A DNA stretch of 64,000 nt, from assembly GCA_036732025.1 (NCBI GenBank), contig DAINDE010000008.1:1-64000 (forward strand). Direction: 5' to 3'. Shown piece after piece: positions 63,100-64,000 of this stretch. The stretch is from SSSZ01 sp036732025 (GTDB lineage: Bacteria; Pseudomonadota; Gammaproteobacteria; Burkholderiales; Rhodocyclaceae). How positions within the stretch are numbered: the first letter of the stretch is position 1; each line of letters opens with the position of its first letter. The translations under genes were made by a program, and so were the position numbers. The notes below the pieces were generated by a model, which saw nothing but the letters and a program-made list of their open reading frames with translations, ran no database searches and had not been told where the DNA came from.

Positions 63100-63753
63100 T
63101 CAAAAAGCGACACAGACGGTATAGGACTTCCCGTCCGCATAGGAGCTTGCTCCACCCTTTCCGCCATCAGTAGAACTGCCTTCCTGAGCACGTAGCGTGC
63201 CCTTATCCGGCGAGCCATCGTCAAGCGTGGTATCAAGCTGCAATGCCAGTTTGTTGTTGATTCCGGTGGAGCAAAGATAGTAGGTGCCGCTGAGTCCCTG
63301 TATTGGTGCAGTCATCTGCAAGCCGATTTGGCCGCCTTCGGCATTGGAGGGAAGGCCTGCTTTCGTTGAATCCGAAAAGTCGGTCGAACCGGCGGCCAAG
63401 CCCGCCAAGCGAACATGCTGCCAGAATAGGACGTTTTCGTCCTTGACGTCCTTGGAATCCCATTTCCCTTCGATAATGCCATTGCCGGCCGTAAACCCAG
63501 TCGGGCCGGATGCAGCGTTGGCAGTGGCGCCGAGATGGGTTTGCACATTCGGATCGTCGCCTGGCAATCGCTTGAATTTGTCTTGGTAGCCGTAAATGAA
63601 TACCGGAATGGTGCGGAAGTCGTTGGCCAGATTCTTCACCTTGGCGCTATTGATGAGTTCCTGCCCCTTCAACACCCCGCCCAGCAGCAGGCCGATGATG
63701 ACGAGGACGATGGCGATTTCGACGAGGGTGAAACCACCTTGTTGGTTTTTCAT
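63100..63753 (-). CDS. Prepilin-type protein (type IV pilin/pseudopilin)
   Basis: A 217-residue exported pilin-like protein. The prepilin peptidase site is QQGG-FTLVE (cleavage after G7; Glu at +5), followed by the hydrophobic helix TLVEIAIVLVIIGLLLGG. The globular part (GYQDKFKRLPGDDPNVQTHL, YYLCSTGINNKLALQLD, ending SYTVCVAF) has two cysteines that could close a C-terminal D-loop. It is less GC-rich than neighbouring genes. No assembly genes are near, so whether it is a structural pilin, minor pilin or pseudopilin is open. Confidence 0.8.
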   Translation of the reverse strand: MKNQQGGFTLVEIAIVLVIIGLLLGGVLKGQELINSAKVKNLANDFRTIPVFIYGYQDKFKRLPGDDPNVQTHLGATANAASGPTGFTAGNGIIEGKWDSKDVKDENVLFWQHVRLAGLAAGSTDFSDSTKAGLPSNAEGGQIGLQMTAPIQGLSGTYYLCSTGINNKLALQLDTTLDDGSPDKGTLRAQEGSSTDGGKGGASSYADGKSYTVCVAF

Positions 63754-63883
63754 GGCATTCTCCGGTTTGATGCGTTACGGAAATGAATAAGCAATACTTG
63801 TGCCTATGAAAAACGTCATAGATGACGCGTTTTTGCGGGCTGGGTGCGGAAAAGTGTCGAAATCTCGACGGTTCGGTTGAAAT

Positions 63884-64000
63884 ATGGACAGTTCTGGCAT
63901 GCGCAAACTGGGGGACTGGTTCGCCCGTTTCCCCAACCTGTTGCTGGCCGGCCATCTGCTGGTGCTCCATGTCATCGCCTTCGGTGGCTGGCAGGTGGAG
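63884..64000 (+). CDS. Start of an unidentified membrane protein (partial)
   Basis: Thirty-nine codons from ATG 63884 run to the window edge without a stop. An alternative start at ATG 63899 gives MRKLGDWFARFPNLLLAGHL. The segment LLLAGHLLVLHVIAFGGW is hydrophobic enough to be a first membrane helix or signal anchor. Divergent from the pilin gene; the 130-bp gap holds two small inverted repeats (around 63807-63834 and GTCGA-AATC-TCGAC at 63857-63870). Too little is visible for a family assignment. Confidence 0.5.
   Translation, partial: MDSSGMRKLGDWFARFPNLLLAGHLLVLHVIAFGGWQVE

Overview
The window is about 64 kb of high-GC chromosomal DNA from a Gram-negative betaproteobacterium. The gene set (two phasins, type II NADH dehydrogenase, KdsD-KdsC-LptC-LptA, PAS-rich c-di-GMP proteins, many cation antiporters, SQR, persulfide dioxygenase, sigma-54 regulators) fits Rhodocyclales or a close relative. 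This is inferred from the gene set and protein style; there is no rRNA in the window. No tRNA, rRNA, CRISPR array, intact transposase or prophage was seen.

Layout. 0-1.6 kb: tail of a truncated aldehyde-dehydrogenase-like gene and a D-2-hydroxyacid dehydrogenase, ending in a small CTAG-flanked inverted-repeat element. 1.6-8.6 kb: DUF3429 membrane protein, then an SsuABC/TauABC-type ABC importer behind a good -24/-12 promoter, followed by a DctB-like kinase, a CHMI-family tautomerase and a DctD-like sigma-54 activator. 8.6-18.7 kb: S4 protein, DUF2789, NDH-2, alanine dehydrogenase, Pit phosphate transporter with its DUF47 partner, flavin-reductase-like protein, AraC-MGMT fusion, haloacetate-dehalogenase-like hydrolase, a lone AAA ATPase in an AT-richer patch, and a DmeF-type metal exporter. 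18.8-23 kb: two translationally coupled periplasmic trypsin-fold/TPR proteins, the first without any catalytic residue and the second with an intact triad. 23-26.9 kb: CcoG, then persulfide dioxygenase divergent from a FisR-like activator. 27-33.4 kb: MsrB-MsrA, Dtd, KefB-type antiporter, DUF3124 with a K+ channel, NhaD-type antiporter. 33.4-41.3 kb: a 1564-residue CheR-PAS-GGDEF-EAL protein, another antiporter, cytochrome c, MFS permease. 41.3-47.3 kb: an apparent operon of RND adaptor, SQR, RND pump (with a repeat element inserted in frame) and a DUF2892 protein. 47.4-56.8 kb: PAS-GGDEF-EAL protein, two tandem beta-hydroxyacid dehydrogenases, LEA14 lipoprotein, MtnA with a FucA-like aldolase, MscS, methionine-type aminotransferase, MscL. 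56.9-64 kb: two phasins, LptA-LptC-KdsC-KdsD, a KefC-type antiporter, a pilin-like protein and the start of an unidentified membrane protein.

Themes. Sulfide and sulfane-sulfur handling is split between a sigma-54/FisR-type locus (PDO) and an SQR-RND operon under a different, AT-rich palindromic control region. Methionine salvage is represented by MtnA, an aldolase of the type used in the DHAP shunt, and an aminotransferase. Monovalent-cation and osmotic homeostasis is heavily represented (three CPA2 antiporters, NhaD, K+ channel, MscS, MscL). Several short repeats have entered or formed coding sequence: a 27-bp unit at the N-termini of two unrelated proteins, a roughly 200-bp element inside the RND pump, and a CTAG-flanked element that supplies the stop codons of two convergent genes.
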